From JACCYX01 sp964610045 (lineage in GTDB: Bacteria > Chloroflexota > Chloroflexia > Thermomicrobiales > UBA6265): a stretch of DNA of 20,118 nt. The translations under genes and the position numbers were made by a program. The notes below the pieces were generated by a model, which was not told the DNA's origin, searched no databases, and saw only the letters and a list, made by a program, of their open reading frames with translations. Below, in pieces: positions 6,238 to 14,431 of this stretch. Location of the stretch: positions 1 to 20,118 of the forward strand of contig CAZSUN010000076.1 of assembly GCA_964610045.1 (NCBI GenBank), given 5' to 3'. How positions within the stretch are numbered: position 1 is the first letter of the stretch; every line of letters starts with the position of its first letter.

Positions 6238-7839
6238 ATGAAACCCATCCGGAATTGGCTGGACTCGGTCCGACGAAGGTTTGGCTCTGGCTCCCAGAGT
6301 TCGACTGCCACCGTGCGGCGTCTCAGCCGGCGTGACCAGGAAGCACGATACACGCGACTGTTCTACATCATGATGGCGGCCGTTGCGGCGCTGATCGTGA
6401 TCATCCTTGGCGCGGGCGCGATCGTTGAGTACGTCGTCAAGCCAAACGCTGTCCTGGCCGAAGTGAACGGCCACGAAATCAAGCGGCGCGACTACTGGCA
6501 GTATCAGTCCGTGGTGCTCTACCGGCAGGCGCGCACCTACGAATCGTTCGCCGCGCAGACCACCGGGCAGCAACAGCAGCAATTCCTGCAGTTCGCCGCC
6601 GCATTCGATGCCCAGCGTGCCAATGTCTGGGGCAGCACCGACGTCAGCAACGCGACCTTGCAGGAAATGATCGACAACCAACTCTACATCGACGGCGCGG
6701 AGGCGATGGGCATCGAGATCACCGACGAGATGGCCTCGCAGTATGCCCTCAATGAATTCTCGCCGCCCGATGCCCCGCTCCAGACCCCGATCCCATCGCC
6801 AACGATGATCCCGGAACGAGCGGTGATGGCCACGGAGACCGCGAATGCGCAGGCGACCGAGCAGTCGATCGCGCTCGGCACTCCCGTCGCCACAGCCATT
6901 CCAGGCACTCCTGACGCCTCACCGCAAGCAACCCCGGTGACCGACTCGACACCCGCGGCCAGCCCGGTCGTCGAAACTCCCGCAACGCCCTCGGCGACGC
7001 CAGACCTGATGGACTCGATGAATACCGCAAATGCGGAGTTCGACATCTTCCAGGAGGCCGTATTCGAGGATGCCCACATGTCGGAGGACGACTACCTTCG
7101 ACTGTGGGCGAAACCCCAGGTTGCCCGCCAGCAGGTCGATGCCCAAATCGTCAATGGGGTGCCCCAAACCGACGCACAGGTCAACGCCCAGCACATTCTG
7201 GTCGCGACTCAGGAATTGGCGAACCAGCTCTACGAACAGGCTACCGGCGGTGCGGATTTCACCGCGCTGGCCAAGGCGAACTCCACCGACACCGTCACCG
7301 CTGCCACGGGCGGACAGTTGGGCTGGTTCACCCGGCTGGAAGTCGATCCTGCCTTCGCCGATGTCGCGTTCGCCATGGAACCAGGCCAGATCAGCCAACC
7401 CGTGCAGACGCCATTTGGCTGGCACATCATCAAGGTGAACGATACCGATCCGGATCGAGCGCTCAGCGACTCCCAGTACCAACTGGCCGTCAACGATGCG
7501 AAAACAAGCTGGCTCGACGAGCAGCGCGCGGCCGCCGACATCTCGAACGATCACGAGGTGGAGACGCCAACGCCGACATCCGGCGCCTTCGTGCCGCCGG
7601 TGAACGCGCCAACCGTGGTGCCGGCCACGCCGCTCCCGGTTACCCCCACACCGACCGAGCCACTGATCGGACCGGAACCGGTGGACCCCAACGCGACGGT
7701 CCCGGTATCTCCGGTGGCGACGCCGGCAACGGCCACCCCGGTTGACGGGGGTGCGACTCCAGCGGCGACCCCGCTCGCCGGTGCTGGCACGCCGGTTGCG
7801 ACGCCTGCGGCATCCCCGCAGGCGTCGCCAGCCGCCTGA
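6238..7839 (+). CDS. Membrane-anchored PpiC-type peptidyl-prolyl isomerase, SurA/PrsA-like
   Basis: This foldase is expected to act on exported proteins outside the membrane. In its 533 residues a basic cytoplasmic segment (1-40) precedes one transmembrane helix at about 43-64 with no lipobox, so it is a type II anchor. A SurA-N-like chaperone region covers about 72-300, and the parvulin domain about 314-402 with AQHILV (318-322), GGQLGWF (358-364) and PFGWHIIKV (392-400), including both conserved histidines. A Pro/Thr/Ala-rich stretch (about 179-256) is inserted within the chaperone region, and a second, ATP/PVAT-rich one forms the C-terminal about 90 residues. The weak ribosome binding site (GAGGA, long spacing) leaves the start slightly uncertain. 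A perfect 20-bp hairpin begins at the last base of the stop codon. Confidence 0.88.
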   Translation: MKPIRNWLDSVRRRFGSGSQSSTATVRRLSRRDQEARYTRLFYIMMAAVAALIVIILGAGAIVEYVVKPNAVLAEVNGHEIKRRDYWQYQSVVLYRQARTYESFAAQTTGQQQQQFLQFAAAFDAQRANVWGSTDVSNATLQEMIDNQLYIDGAEAMGIEITDEMASQYALNEFSPPDAPLQTPIPSPTMIPERAVMATETANAQATEQSIALGTPVATAIPGTPDASPQATPVTDSTPAASPVVETPATPSATPDLMDSMNTANAEFDIFQEAVFEDAHMSEDDYLRLWAKPQVARQQVDAQIVNGVPQTDAQVNAQHILVATQELANQLYEQATGGADFTALAKANSTDTVTAATGGQLGWFTRLEVDPAFADVAFAMEPGQISQPVQTPFGWHIIKVNDTDPDRALSDSQYQLAVNDAKTSWLDEQRAAADISNDHEVETPTPTSGAFVPPVNAPTVVPATPLPVTPTPTEPLIGPEPVDPNATVPVSPVATPATATPVDGGATPAATPLAGAGTPVATPAASPQASPAA

Positions 7840-7884
7840 CGGAGTGACCTCCCGCCGTCATCACACGGCGGGAGGTCACTCCGT
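7839..7884 (+). terminator. Perfect 20-bp hairpin after the foldase gene
   Basis: Bases 7839-7858 pair perfectly with 7865-7884 around a CATCAC loop. The first stem base is the A of the TGA stop codon. No T-run follows (CTATGG), so it may act as a non-canonical terminator or an mRNA 3'-end stabiliser. A separate perfect 13-bp hairpin lies just inside the coding sequence (7798-7810 with 7816-7828). Confidence 0.65.
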
Positions 7885-7950
7885 CTATGGTATGCTCCCA
7901 GTCGCTTGACCCGACTGAACATGGGGACTATCGGGGAAGGACCACGCTTC

Positions 7951-8862
7951 GTGTCGTCGCGGGACCACTACAATCAGTCAGACCCGGATCCGTACGCGGA
8001 CCAATACGGTGACGATTCGTACGACGACGACGTGCTGCTCGATGATGGCTGGGTTGATGACACCTACACCAGCCCACCGCCAGCGCGGCAGTCGACGCCG
8101 TCATCCCGAAACACGAATCGCATGAATGTCCGTCCCGCTGTCACGAGTGATGGCACGGCAGCGCAGATCGACCGGCTGCGCCAGGCGATGCGAACGACCC
8201 CATCCACGGCCCGGCCCCAGGCCGCGCCAACGCAGAGTACCCGGCCCGCTCCCGGCTGGAGACCGGACCGTCCACAGCCAGACCAGACCGCGCCCGCCTG
8301 GGACGACGAAGAGAACATCCTGTATCCAACAGCGCCTTCGCGCACGGCTGCCTCATCTCGCACCACGTACCAGCCCGATCCCTACGTCGACGACGAGCAA
8401 TGGGACGACGAATACTACGGGGAGTACGAGGACGATTTCTCCGAATACGATAATCCGCGCCCAGCGCCCCGGCAGCGGCCACAACTGACGATGCCGGCGC
8501 TTTCCCGGCCATCGCTGCCGCCCGCCATCGCGAACGCTGCGATCGTGGGCGATCGGGTGGCGCTCGCGATGCTCGGGACCGGCCTGGTTGGCCTGGTGGC
8601 GATGGCGATCCTGACCGGCAACCGGGTCGATTCCCTGGCGCCAGGATTCGCCACTCATGTCAGCGCGTCAGGCGTCCTGGAGGACATTCGCTCTGAAAGC
8701 GCGATCTGGAACCTCCCGATCATGGCGACGATGCTCACCCTGATGGCCCTGGTGATCGCGTGGTTCACAGCGCCGATTGACCGGTTCGCCAGCAGGTTCG
8801 TGATTGGTGCCGCCTTGCTGGTGCAGTTCGTTACCTGGGTGGCCCTGTTCCGCCTCACCTGA
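7951..8862 (+). CDS. Membrane protein with acidic disordered N-terminal region
   Basis: I do not recognise a family. The first about 195 residues are low-complexity: Asp/Tyr-rich acidic patches (near 15-38 and 143-170) alternate with Pro/Arg/Thr-rich stretches, predicting disorder. The last 100 residues contain three hydrophobic helices at about 202-222, 254-274 and 280-301, the last ending at the C-terminus. The N-terminal region probably lies on one face of the membrane as a flexible tail. GTG 7951 is preferred because GGGGAAGGA lies 9 nt upstream; ATG 7921 and TTG 7906 are in-frame alternatives giving 313 and 318 residues. The gene stands alone between two strong hairpins, so it is probably its own transcription unit. 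Possible promoter elements (TATGCT at 7891) are weak. No function is claimed. Confidence 0.72.
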   Translation: MSSRDHYNQSDPDPYADQYGDDSYDDDVLLDDGWVDDTYTSPPPARQSTPSSRNTNRMNVRPAVTSDGTAAQIDRLRQAMRTTPSTARPQAAPTQSTRPAPGWRPDRPQPDQTAPAWDDEENILYPTAPSRTAASSRTTYQPDPYVDDEQWDDEYYGEYEDDFSEYDNPRPAPRQRPQLTMPALSRPSLPPAIANAAIVGDRVALAMLGTGLVGLVAMAILTGNRVDSLAPGFATHVSASGVLEDIRSESAIWNLPIMATMLTLMALVIAWFTAPIDRFASRFVIGAALLVQFVTWVALFRLT

Positions 8863-8916
8863 TACGAACTCCAGCACGAAACCGGGCAGAGTCCTGCGTT
8901 GACCTCCGAAAACGGC

Positions 8917-8949
8917 AACCGCCCCGGAAGCATGGCTTCCGGGGCGGTT
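8917..8949. terminator. Bidirectional intrinsic terminator between convergent genes
   Basis: AACCGCCCCGGAAG (8917-8930) pairs perfectly with 8936-8949 around CATGG. The stem is preceded by CGAAAACGG and followed by TT, giving short A and T tracts on both sides. It lies between the rightward membrane-protein gene and the leftward coxM, as expected for a shared terminator. Confidence 0.85.
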
Positions 8950-9008
8950 TTGACGTGATACGGTTTCGTTCCACACAGGGACTGACGGCGATCCTTGCCG
9001 ATGTCGGG

Positions 9009-9866
9009 TCAGGCGTTTGCCTGTGCCCGGGCGATGGCCCGCCGAAGGGTAACGCCCGTCAGATGGGCACGGAATTCGGCCGACGCGTATTCATCCCCGT
9101 TGATTTCCAGGCCCTCGGCCGCGACAGCAACCGCCGCATCGATCGAGGCATCGTCCAGAGGTTTGCCTGTGAGGGCTGCCTCCGCCGCAACGGCGTGCGT
9201 CGGCTTCGACGTAGCACCAGTCACGACCACCGAGGCCGTGCCGACGACGCCATCCTCGATCGAGAGGGCTACCGCCACACCCACCACGGCGTAGCCGCTG
9301 GCCGGATGCTGGTGCTTGGCGTAACCGGAAATCGAACCGCCAACCGGTACCGGGATCGATACCCTGGTCACGACCTCATCCGTCTCAAGTGAGGTCGTCC
9401 AGAGATCGACGAACAGGTCCTCTCCATCGATGGTGCGAGCGCCGCCGGACCCTGTAGCGTCCACGCTGCCACCCAGCGCAAGAAAGACCGCGGTGAAGTC
9501 GGCGGCAGGATCATTGTGGGCCAGGGCGCCACCAATGGTGCCGTGCTCGCGCACCTGCTGATCGCCAATGGTGTAAATCGCTTCCGGAATGATGGGGAAC
9601 GCGCCAGCAACACCAGGGGCATCCCGCAGATCGTTGTAGGTGGCCATTGCACCAATCGACAACACATCGCCGTCGATGGCGACGCCGCGCAATTCGTCGA
9701 GGCCACCAAGGTCAACCAGCAGGCCGGGCGCTGCGAGACGCAGTTTCATGGCGGGGATGAGCGAGTGCCCTCCCGCGAGGATTTTCGCGTCCGGGTTGGC
9801 TGCGAGAATGGCTACGGCGTCGTCGACGCTGGCGGCACGGTGGTAGGCAAATGAGGTAGGGAACAC
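9009..9866 (-). CDS. coxM: FAD-binding medium subunit of a CO-dehydrogenase/xanthine-dehydrogenase-type molybdenum hydroxylase
   Basis: The medium subunit carries FAD and passes electrons from the iron-sulfur subunit to the acceptor. In 285 residues, the FAD-binding motifs AGGHSLIPAMKLRL (31-44) and TIGGALAHNDPAAD (110-123) are clear and are of the CoxM type, and the C-terminal domain (about 175-285) has the usual SGYAKHQHPASGYAVVGVA and VTGATSKP segments. Length is normal. The frame extends upstream to 9980 but into the end of coxS; GTG 9866 is chosen because GGAGGAG precedes it by 3-5 nt and VFPTSFAYHRA matches the family start. It follows coxS by 67 nt on the same strand and is followed by a terminator, with no large subunit. 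The substrate of the complex therefore cannot be told; coxM is a family label, not proof of CO oxidation. Confidence 0.9.
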   Translation of the reverse strand: MFPTSFAYHRAASVDDAVAILAANPDAKILAGGHSLIPAMKLRLAAPGLLVDLGGLDELRGVAIDGDVLSIGAMATYNDLRDAPGVAGAFPIIPEAIYTIGDQQVREHGTIGGALAHNDPAADFTAVFLALGGSVDATGSGGARTIDGEDLFVDLWTTSLETDEVVTRVSIPVPVGGSISGYAKHQHPASGYAVVGVAVALSIEDGVVGTASVVVTGATSKPTHAVAAEAALTGKPLDDASIDAAVAVAAEGLEINGDEYASAEFRAHLTGVTLRRAIARAQANA

Positions 9867-9933
9867 GGACTCCTCCGGAAGCTCGCGAGCCAACGCTCGG
9901 CGCAGTCGGTACGATGCGGGTAAACGCGTCCGT

Positions 9934-10437
9934 TCAGTCGTCTCCGCCGGACATGGTCTCCGCGGCGTATTGCACCGCACGCACGATGTTCTGGTAGCCG
10001 GTGCACCGGCAGAGGTTTCCTTCGAGTTCGTGCCGGATCTGCGCTTCAGTCGGGTTCGGGTTTCGTTCGAGCAGTGACCGGGTGGACATGATCATGCCGG
10101 GGGTACAGTACCCGCACTGGAGGCCATGCTTCTCCCAGAAGGCCTCCTGGATGGGGTGCAGTTGCCCGTCCGTCGCCAATCCTTCGATGGTTTCGATCTC
10201 GGCGCCGTCGACCTGAACCGCAAACCGGGTGCAGGATTTCGTGGTCTTGCCGTTCACGGTCACCACGCAGGCGCCACACTGGCTGGTATCGCACCCTACA
10301 TGCGTGCCGGTGAGTCCGAGTTCGTCCCGCAGAAAGTGGACGAGCAGCGTCCTCGGTTCAACCTCGGCTGACCGTTCCTGCCCATTTACCGTGACGGTCA
10401 CGCGCACCCTGGCGTCTGCCGCAACGTCAGTTGCCAT
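9934..10437 (-). CDS. coxS: [2Fe-2S] small subunit of a CO-dehydrogenase/xanthine-dehydrogenase-type molybdenum hydroxylase
   Basis: The small subunit holds two [2Fe-2S] clusters that link the molybdenum centre to FAD. The plant-type cluster ligands are C49, C54, C57 and C69 (CDTSQCGAC...C), and the second, all-helical domain has C108, C111, C143 and C145 (CGYCTPG and CRCTGY), all intact in 167 residues. The ATG at 10437 is chosen because AGGAGAGG lies about 9 nt upstream and the family N-terminus VRVTVTVNGQ follows closely; the upstream frame extension to 10560 has no family similarity by eye. It precedes coxM by 67 nt. The gene upstream on the same strand, 168 nt away, is unrelated, so the catalytic large subunit is not adjacent on either side. 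Confidence 0.94.
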   Translation of the reverse strand: MATDVAADARVRVTVTVNGQERSAEVEPRTLLVHFLRDELGLTGTHVGCDTSQCGACVVTVNGKTTKSCTRFAVQVDGAEIETIEGLATDGQLHPIQEAFWEKHGLQCGYCTPGMIMSTRSLLERNPNPTEAQIRHELEGNLCRCTGYQNIVRAVQYAAETMSGGDD

Positions 10438-10605
10438 CCACGCACCTCTCCTGTCGAAGTCATGACAATCGCCAGACGCATCCTCATACCGGCGAATCGG
10501 CGTCCGGCAGGCACGCACCTGACCGCGCACCCAATGCTCGGGGATGGCCCTGCCAATCATCGCCTGATGAGGGAATGATACCGGGAGATTGCGAATGTGT
10601 CTCGA

Positions 10606-11841
10606 TTACGACTGGTTCGTCGTATCCTGCGGAACGGGTCCATCCGTTTCCGGCGGCGCCGTCACCACATCCTCGATCACCCGGGCCGTGGTGGCAGTGA
10701 GTTGTGGTTCGAGGCTGCGGCAGAATCGCCCAATCGCATCGAGCGTGGCGCCGAAATCCTGGACCGGGGGACGAATGGGCCCGAATTCCTCCCGGATTTG
10801 CGCCCGGTACCAGGATCCGATCAGCCGCCGGATCTTCGCCAGGGAGGGAGCGGTCACACCGGCCCGGGTGGCGCAGTCCTCGACCTGGGCCCGCAGGATC
10901 CGGTTCCGCATGGGAAGCGCCGTCACCTCCTCGACCGCAGCCCGTTGCCGGCGCACCGTCTCGACCTCGTCGTTCCAGCGCAGGATGAGTCCCCAGGCGC
11001 TGGTCCGTACACGACTCGCCAGATGTCGCACCGCTTCCTCAACGGCCGCCTCATCGAGCACCGGCGTATCGTGATAGGCGAGCAACGGGCTGGTCTGGTC
11101 GAGCCAGCATCCCGCTGCGGCCCGGGTGACGCGGAAGTAGTACAGCGCCATCAGGAGCGACTCCTCCCGCGCGAACGGCAGGTGGTCCATGTCCGCCAGG
11201 AATGCCTGGAGGTCGCGCAAACCCAGCGGATCGAACATGCGCGCCGGCATCACCGGCAGGAGTCGAACGTCCTCGGGCGATACGGTGGCACGGCGCGGAC
11301 CACTCCGCGTCGCGAGCAAGCGGTGCGTCAGCGGATAATCGGGACACACGAACACCCCGTTGCGCACGACGACCTCGCCGGCCAGGGGGGGCAGCAGGCC
11401 GCGAACGAGGTCACCGAGCGCCAGGAGCGACTCGACGACTTCATCGCTCACCTGGCGCGCACGTGCCGTTTCGACCGAAAATTTGGCATCCGCCGCCCAC
11501 ATCACCCCGGTATCACGATCCGAACCGATCATCAGGAAATCCGGGTTTTGCAGCTTGTTGCGGGATGCGACACGCGCGATGGCCGGAATGTGATCGAGCC
11601 GGACGGAGGTGGAGGCAACGACGGCTTCGGGTCCGGTACGGATGACAGCGGTGCCGGTCCCGGTATCCTCCAGAGCATCGGCGCAGAGCCTTGCCCATTG
11701 ATCCCCAATCAGATTACTGGCGCCGCCACGGTCGGATAGCTGCATGAACGCCCGGTCGTAGAGAGCCGCGACCATCGTCCCACCGGGAAAGGCGGACGAG
11801 GTAAGGTCGAGTTCGGATCCTGTCGTTCCGTGATGCGTCAA
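10606..11841 (-). CDS. Uncharacterised protein with a PD...DxK nuclease-like motif
   Basis: I do not recognise a named family. The 411-residue protein is soluble by appearance, with no signal peptide or transmembrane helix. Residues 99-130 read like a PD-(D/E)xK nuclease core: P100-D101 opens a hydrophobic strand (DFLMIG), a turn (SDRDTG) follows, then a second strand leads into D118-A119-K120 and F-S-V-E, with a helix starting near Q130. This is the strand-turn-strand-helix order of the fold, but short motifs like this can arise by chance. The C-terminal 200 residues are helical and Arg/Glu-rich (RHLASRVRTSAWGLILRWNDEVETVRRQRAAVEEV). ATG 11841 lacks a good ribosome binding site; ATG at residue 23 (11775) is an alternative. 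It stands apart from neighbours (169 nt to coxS) and could be a repair or defence protein, or something unrelated. Confidence 0.75.
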   Translation of the reverse strand: MTHHGTTGSELDLTSSAFPGGTMVAALYDRAFMQLSDRGGASNLIGDQWARLCADALEDTGTGTAVIRTGPEAVVASTSVRLDHIPAIARVASRNKLQNPDFLMIGSDRDTGVMWAADAKFSVETARARQVSDEVVESLLALGDLVRGLLPPLAGEVVVRNGVFVCPDYPLTHRLLATRSGPRRATVSPEDVRLLPVMPARMFDPLGLRDLQAFLADMDHLPFAREESLLMALYYFRVTRAAAGCWLDQTSPLLAYHDTPVLDEAAVEEAVRHLASRVRTSAWGLILRWNDEVETVRRQRAAVEEVTALPMRNRILRAQVEDCATRAGVTAPSLAKIRRLIGSWYRAQIREEFGPIRPPVQDFGATLDAIGRFCRSLEPQLTATTARVIEDVVTAPPETDGPVPQDTTNQS

Positions 11842-12005
11842 AGGCCCAGGCCAGCTTTCATCGGTTCATCCCCAATACACCCGCGAAAATCACCGTGCCA
11901 AGCATAGCAGCCGCCGATGCCGGGTGAGCCCGAGGCTGGATCAGTGTGGACGGCATTCCGGCTGGTGGCGCATCAGCCAGTTCATATGCTCGGAGTACAC
12001 TTGGC

Positions 12006-12341
12006 ATGGCCGTCCGGATCGGCCGGGTCGGTCCGTCGCTGGAGTACCCTGTGGTCAATCCATCATCAGTCGAATCCCCACTCGACCCATTCATGGCCCA
12101 ATTCCTGGACCTCGTTGAACGAGCGGATGATGGATTCCAGCCGGGTCCCGAGTCGAAGATCATGGCCGAACGTCTCGATCTGCCTGTCCCGTTCGTGGAT
12201 GCGCTGTTCACGAGCGCCAGGATGCGCGGATTGCTGAAACCCGCCTACGGGCGCGGCAGCAAGATCCGCTGGCGCGTCTCCCCGGCGGGGGCCGCGCTCA
12301 CCCAGGACCATCGTCTCTATCCGGACCGGGACTCCGGATAG
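12006..12341 (+). CDS. Small winged-helix-like protein
   Basis: This 111-residue frame has a plausible winged helix-turn-helix in its second half: helix DPFMAQFLDLVERA (about 27-40), then SKIMAERLDLPVPFVDALFTSARMRG (about 50-75) as the helix-turn-helix, and GRGSKIRWRVSPAGAAL (about 82-98) as the wing. Such domains usually bind DNA, here perhaps as a small regulator, but no family is recognised. ATG 12006 is preferred over ATG 11946 because the earlier residues look non-coding and a GGAG lies 11 nt upstream; neither site is strong. It is the only rightward gene between 8862 and the window end. It converges on and overlaps the large membrane protein gene by 25 nt, with both stops inside one hairpin. 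The coding call rests on the domain-like pattern. Confidence 0.6.
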   Translation: MAVRIGRVGPSLEYPVVNPSSVESPLDPFMAQFLDLVERADDGFQPGPESKIMAERLDLPVPFVDALFTSARMRGLLKPAYGRGSKIRWRVSPAGAALTQDHRLYPDRDSG

Positions 12342-12345
12342 AGAC
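12313..12345. terminator. Hairpin containing both stop codons of two converging genes
   Basis: Bases 12313-12325 (GTCTCTATCCGGA) pair perfectly with 12333-12345 around the 7-nt loop CCGGGAC. The rightward stop TAG (12339-12341) lies in one arm and the leftward stop TAG (minus strand, 12317-12319) in the other, so one palindrome serves the ends of both genes. Confidence 0.7.
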
Positions 12346-14392
12346 TCCGCATCGCCCGTTCCGCCACTCCTGCCAGAACCACCCCAAGCAACGCGACACC
12401 AACCACCGCGGCCAGACGAGCCACCCAATCGAGCCCGGTAACGCCGTAGCGGAGCACGACCTCCCGGGTTCCATCGGGGACGGATATCGTCATGGTGCCG
12501 CTGTCGGTGCGCGTGACCGGTACTTCCTCGCCATCGGCGAAGGCAGTCCAGCGCGGGTACCAATTGTGACGGATCTGGATCTCCCCGCTCGCGCCCTCGA
12601 AGGTCGCAGTGATTTCGCCGGATGCAAATGTCGAGGAGACAGGCGCCACGTCGCCGTTGGTCACGATCGGCACGATATCCCGCACCGTGTAGATATCCCA
12701 GTACCCGATGGACTGCTGGAACTCAAAGTATGGACTGTCCGCGGCGGCGTGACGCGGATCCGGATTCGCTGCAGTCATATTGGTCACCGCCAGCACGGAC
12801 ACCCCATTCGCACCGAGCCACTCCGGATTGAACACCTGCGCCGGCGACGGGAAACTGTTACCCGCTTCAAAGGTATACGGACCGGGACGATCCGGATGCC
12901 AGTACCACATCCAGTCGTCGTAGTAGTAAGCGCCATCATCCACCGACGGCGCCCAGAGTTGCTCGTGCCACCAGGAGTTCTGGTCCCCCACCACCAGCAT
13001 GGCCGTGCCGTCCGGCCTGAGCGCGTTGGCGGCGTCGATCACTTCGGTAAACTGTGCGAACTCGATCACCCCGGTCGTGTGCAGCGCGGGCGGGGCGGTG
13101 AGATCGGCCGCAGGCAACGGGGCGAACGTACCCGGGAAGGCGTTGACCGTGACGACCGCCGTCAGCACCAGGCCAACCGCGACGATGGTGTCCCGCCACT
13201 GGGTGCGGACGATCAAACCGGCGAGTTGCTGCCCAACCCAGCCAATTGCGGCGGCGGCCAGGTACACGGTCAGTAGCCGCTGGAACGGCATCAGCCTGGT
13301 CGCCTCGAGTTGGCGAATCAGGCCGCTCTCCATCCCTCCCTGGGACAGCGCCACCGTCAACCCGCCATAGATCAGGACACTGATCGCCACCATCCGCATC
13401 ATCGAGAGATTGCGAACGACCAGCGCGATCGGGACACCCACCAGGGCCGGCGCCAGGAACCACCAGGAGACGGAGGCGACCACCGAATCCCAGTAATCCT
13501 GGAAGGTCGCGTACGACGTGAAGTGCACAAAGAAGTAGAGATCGGAGTACTGGGCCATCGCCATCAGGAGCGGTGCGGCCAGCAGCAGTGCGACGGCGGC
13601 AACCAGGGCAATCCGGACAATGGCAACGACGAGACCAGCCGACCGGGTGGGGTCGCGCCGGATCGCCACCGCAAGCATGATCGAGACTGCGCTGACGCCG
13701 ACCGCGATCCCCGAGCGGGTGTTCGTGTAGAGCGCTGCGCTGGCTGTGACAATGGCAAGCAGGGCGAACCAGCGTCCACCATCGAGTACGTATCGTCCGA
13801 GGGCGGCGAGGGCGATGAACGCAAAGACCGCGCCCCCAACGTTGGCGATCAGTCCCCATTCCACCAGTTCCAGGTAGCCGCCATTCCACCACTGACCCGG
13901 CACCGCGAGGTGGATGGCCAACGCGAGGAATGGCACGAAGGGGTGGGCGCGGTCGCCACGGGCCAGCAGCCAGAAGGCAACCGCTGGCAGCAGGAAAACG
14001 GCGATCACGCCCAGTTTATGGACCGCAATGATCGGGAAGTGCCCGAGGAAGGATGCCCAAAGGACGACATCGAGCCAGGCCGCGCCGAGTGGATAGAACT
14101 CGACGGGATAGCCACCGTGATGGCTGCCCACCCATCGCAGGATCCGGCCATCCTTCAGGCTTTCGAGCAGGAGGTCCGAGCGGGTCGAGTGGAAGGGGTG
14201 GTCGACCGTGGCGAAGGTGTTGGCGACGGTCACCATCCGGCCATCGATGTCGATGGTTGCCATCAGGTCGAAGCCACCCAGCAACCGGATCACCCAGACC
14301 GCCAGGCCCGTCATGGCGATGGCGGCGATGGCGATCAGAACACGATCGAAGGTCAGCGCGTAGCGCCCGTTCTCAAGCCGGGAGATACGCAT
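12317..14392 (-). CDS. Large multi-pass membrane protein, PTPS-related/YfhO-like
   Basis: In 691 residues, a first helix (about 16-38) is followed by an extracytoplasmic loop with the D64-H65-P66-F67-H68 motif and HHGGYPVEFYPLGAAW (about 91-106). This pattern is typical of the '6-pyruvoyl-tetrahydropterin synthase related' membrane family and of GT-C-like polytopic proteins, and about ten further helices follow to about residue 420. A soluble outer domain follows, ending with a beta segment (HNWYPRWTAFADGEEV, VVLRYGV) like the C-terminus of YfhO-type proteins, then one last helix near 658-680. Such proteins are thought to act on lipid-linked sugars or cell-surface glycans, but the reaction is not established. 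It is the last gene of the group with the flavoprotein and the small membrane protein, 39 nt behind the latter. No clear ribosome binding site is seen at ATG 14392. Confidence 0.8.
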   Translation of the reverse strand: MRISRLENGRYALTFDRVLIAIAAIAMTGLAVWVIRLLGGFDLMATIDIDGRMVTVANTFATVDHPFHSTRSDLLLESLKDGRILRWVGSHHGGYPVEFYPLGAAWLDVVLWASFLGHFPIIAVHKLGVIAVFLLPAVAFWLLARGDRAHPFVPFLALAIHLAVPGQWWNGGYLELVEWGLIANVGGAVFAFIALAALGRYVLDGGRWFALLAIVTASAALYTNTRSGIAVGVSAVSIMLAVAIRRDPTRSAGLVVAIVRIALVAAVALLLAAPLLMAMAQYSDLYFFVHFTSYATFQDYWDSVVASVSWWFLAPALVGVPIALVVRNLSMMRMVAISVLIYGGLTVALSQGGMESGLIRQLEATRLMPFQRLLTVYLAAAAIGWVGQQLAGLIVRTQWRDTIVAVGLVLTAVVTVNAFPGTFAPLPAADLTAPPALHTTGVIEFAQFTEVIDAANALRPDGTAMLVVGDQNSWWHEQLWAPSVDDGAYYYDDWMWYWHPDRPGPYTFEAGNSFPSPAQVFNPEWLGANGVSVLAVTNMTAANPDPRHAAADSPYFEFQQSIGYWDIYTVRDIVPIVTNGDVAPVSSTFASGEITATFEGASGEIQIRHNWYPRWTAFADGEEVPVTRTDSGTMTISVPDGTREVVLRYGVTGLDWVARLAAVVGVALLGVVLAGVAERAMRSLYPESRSG

Positions 14393-14431
14393 GTCGACTG
14401 TTCGGGCAACCTGGATGGTCCGTCGAGATCA

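Noticed and set aside
10597..11739. 380-residue rightward frame opposite the 411-aa protein.
   Set aside because: His/Arg/Gln-rich shadow composition with no motif. The minus-strand frame has balanced strands and helices, though its own family is unknown.
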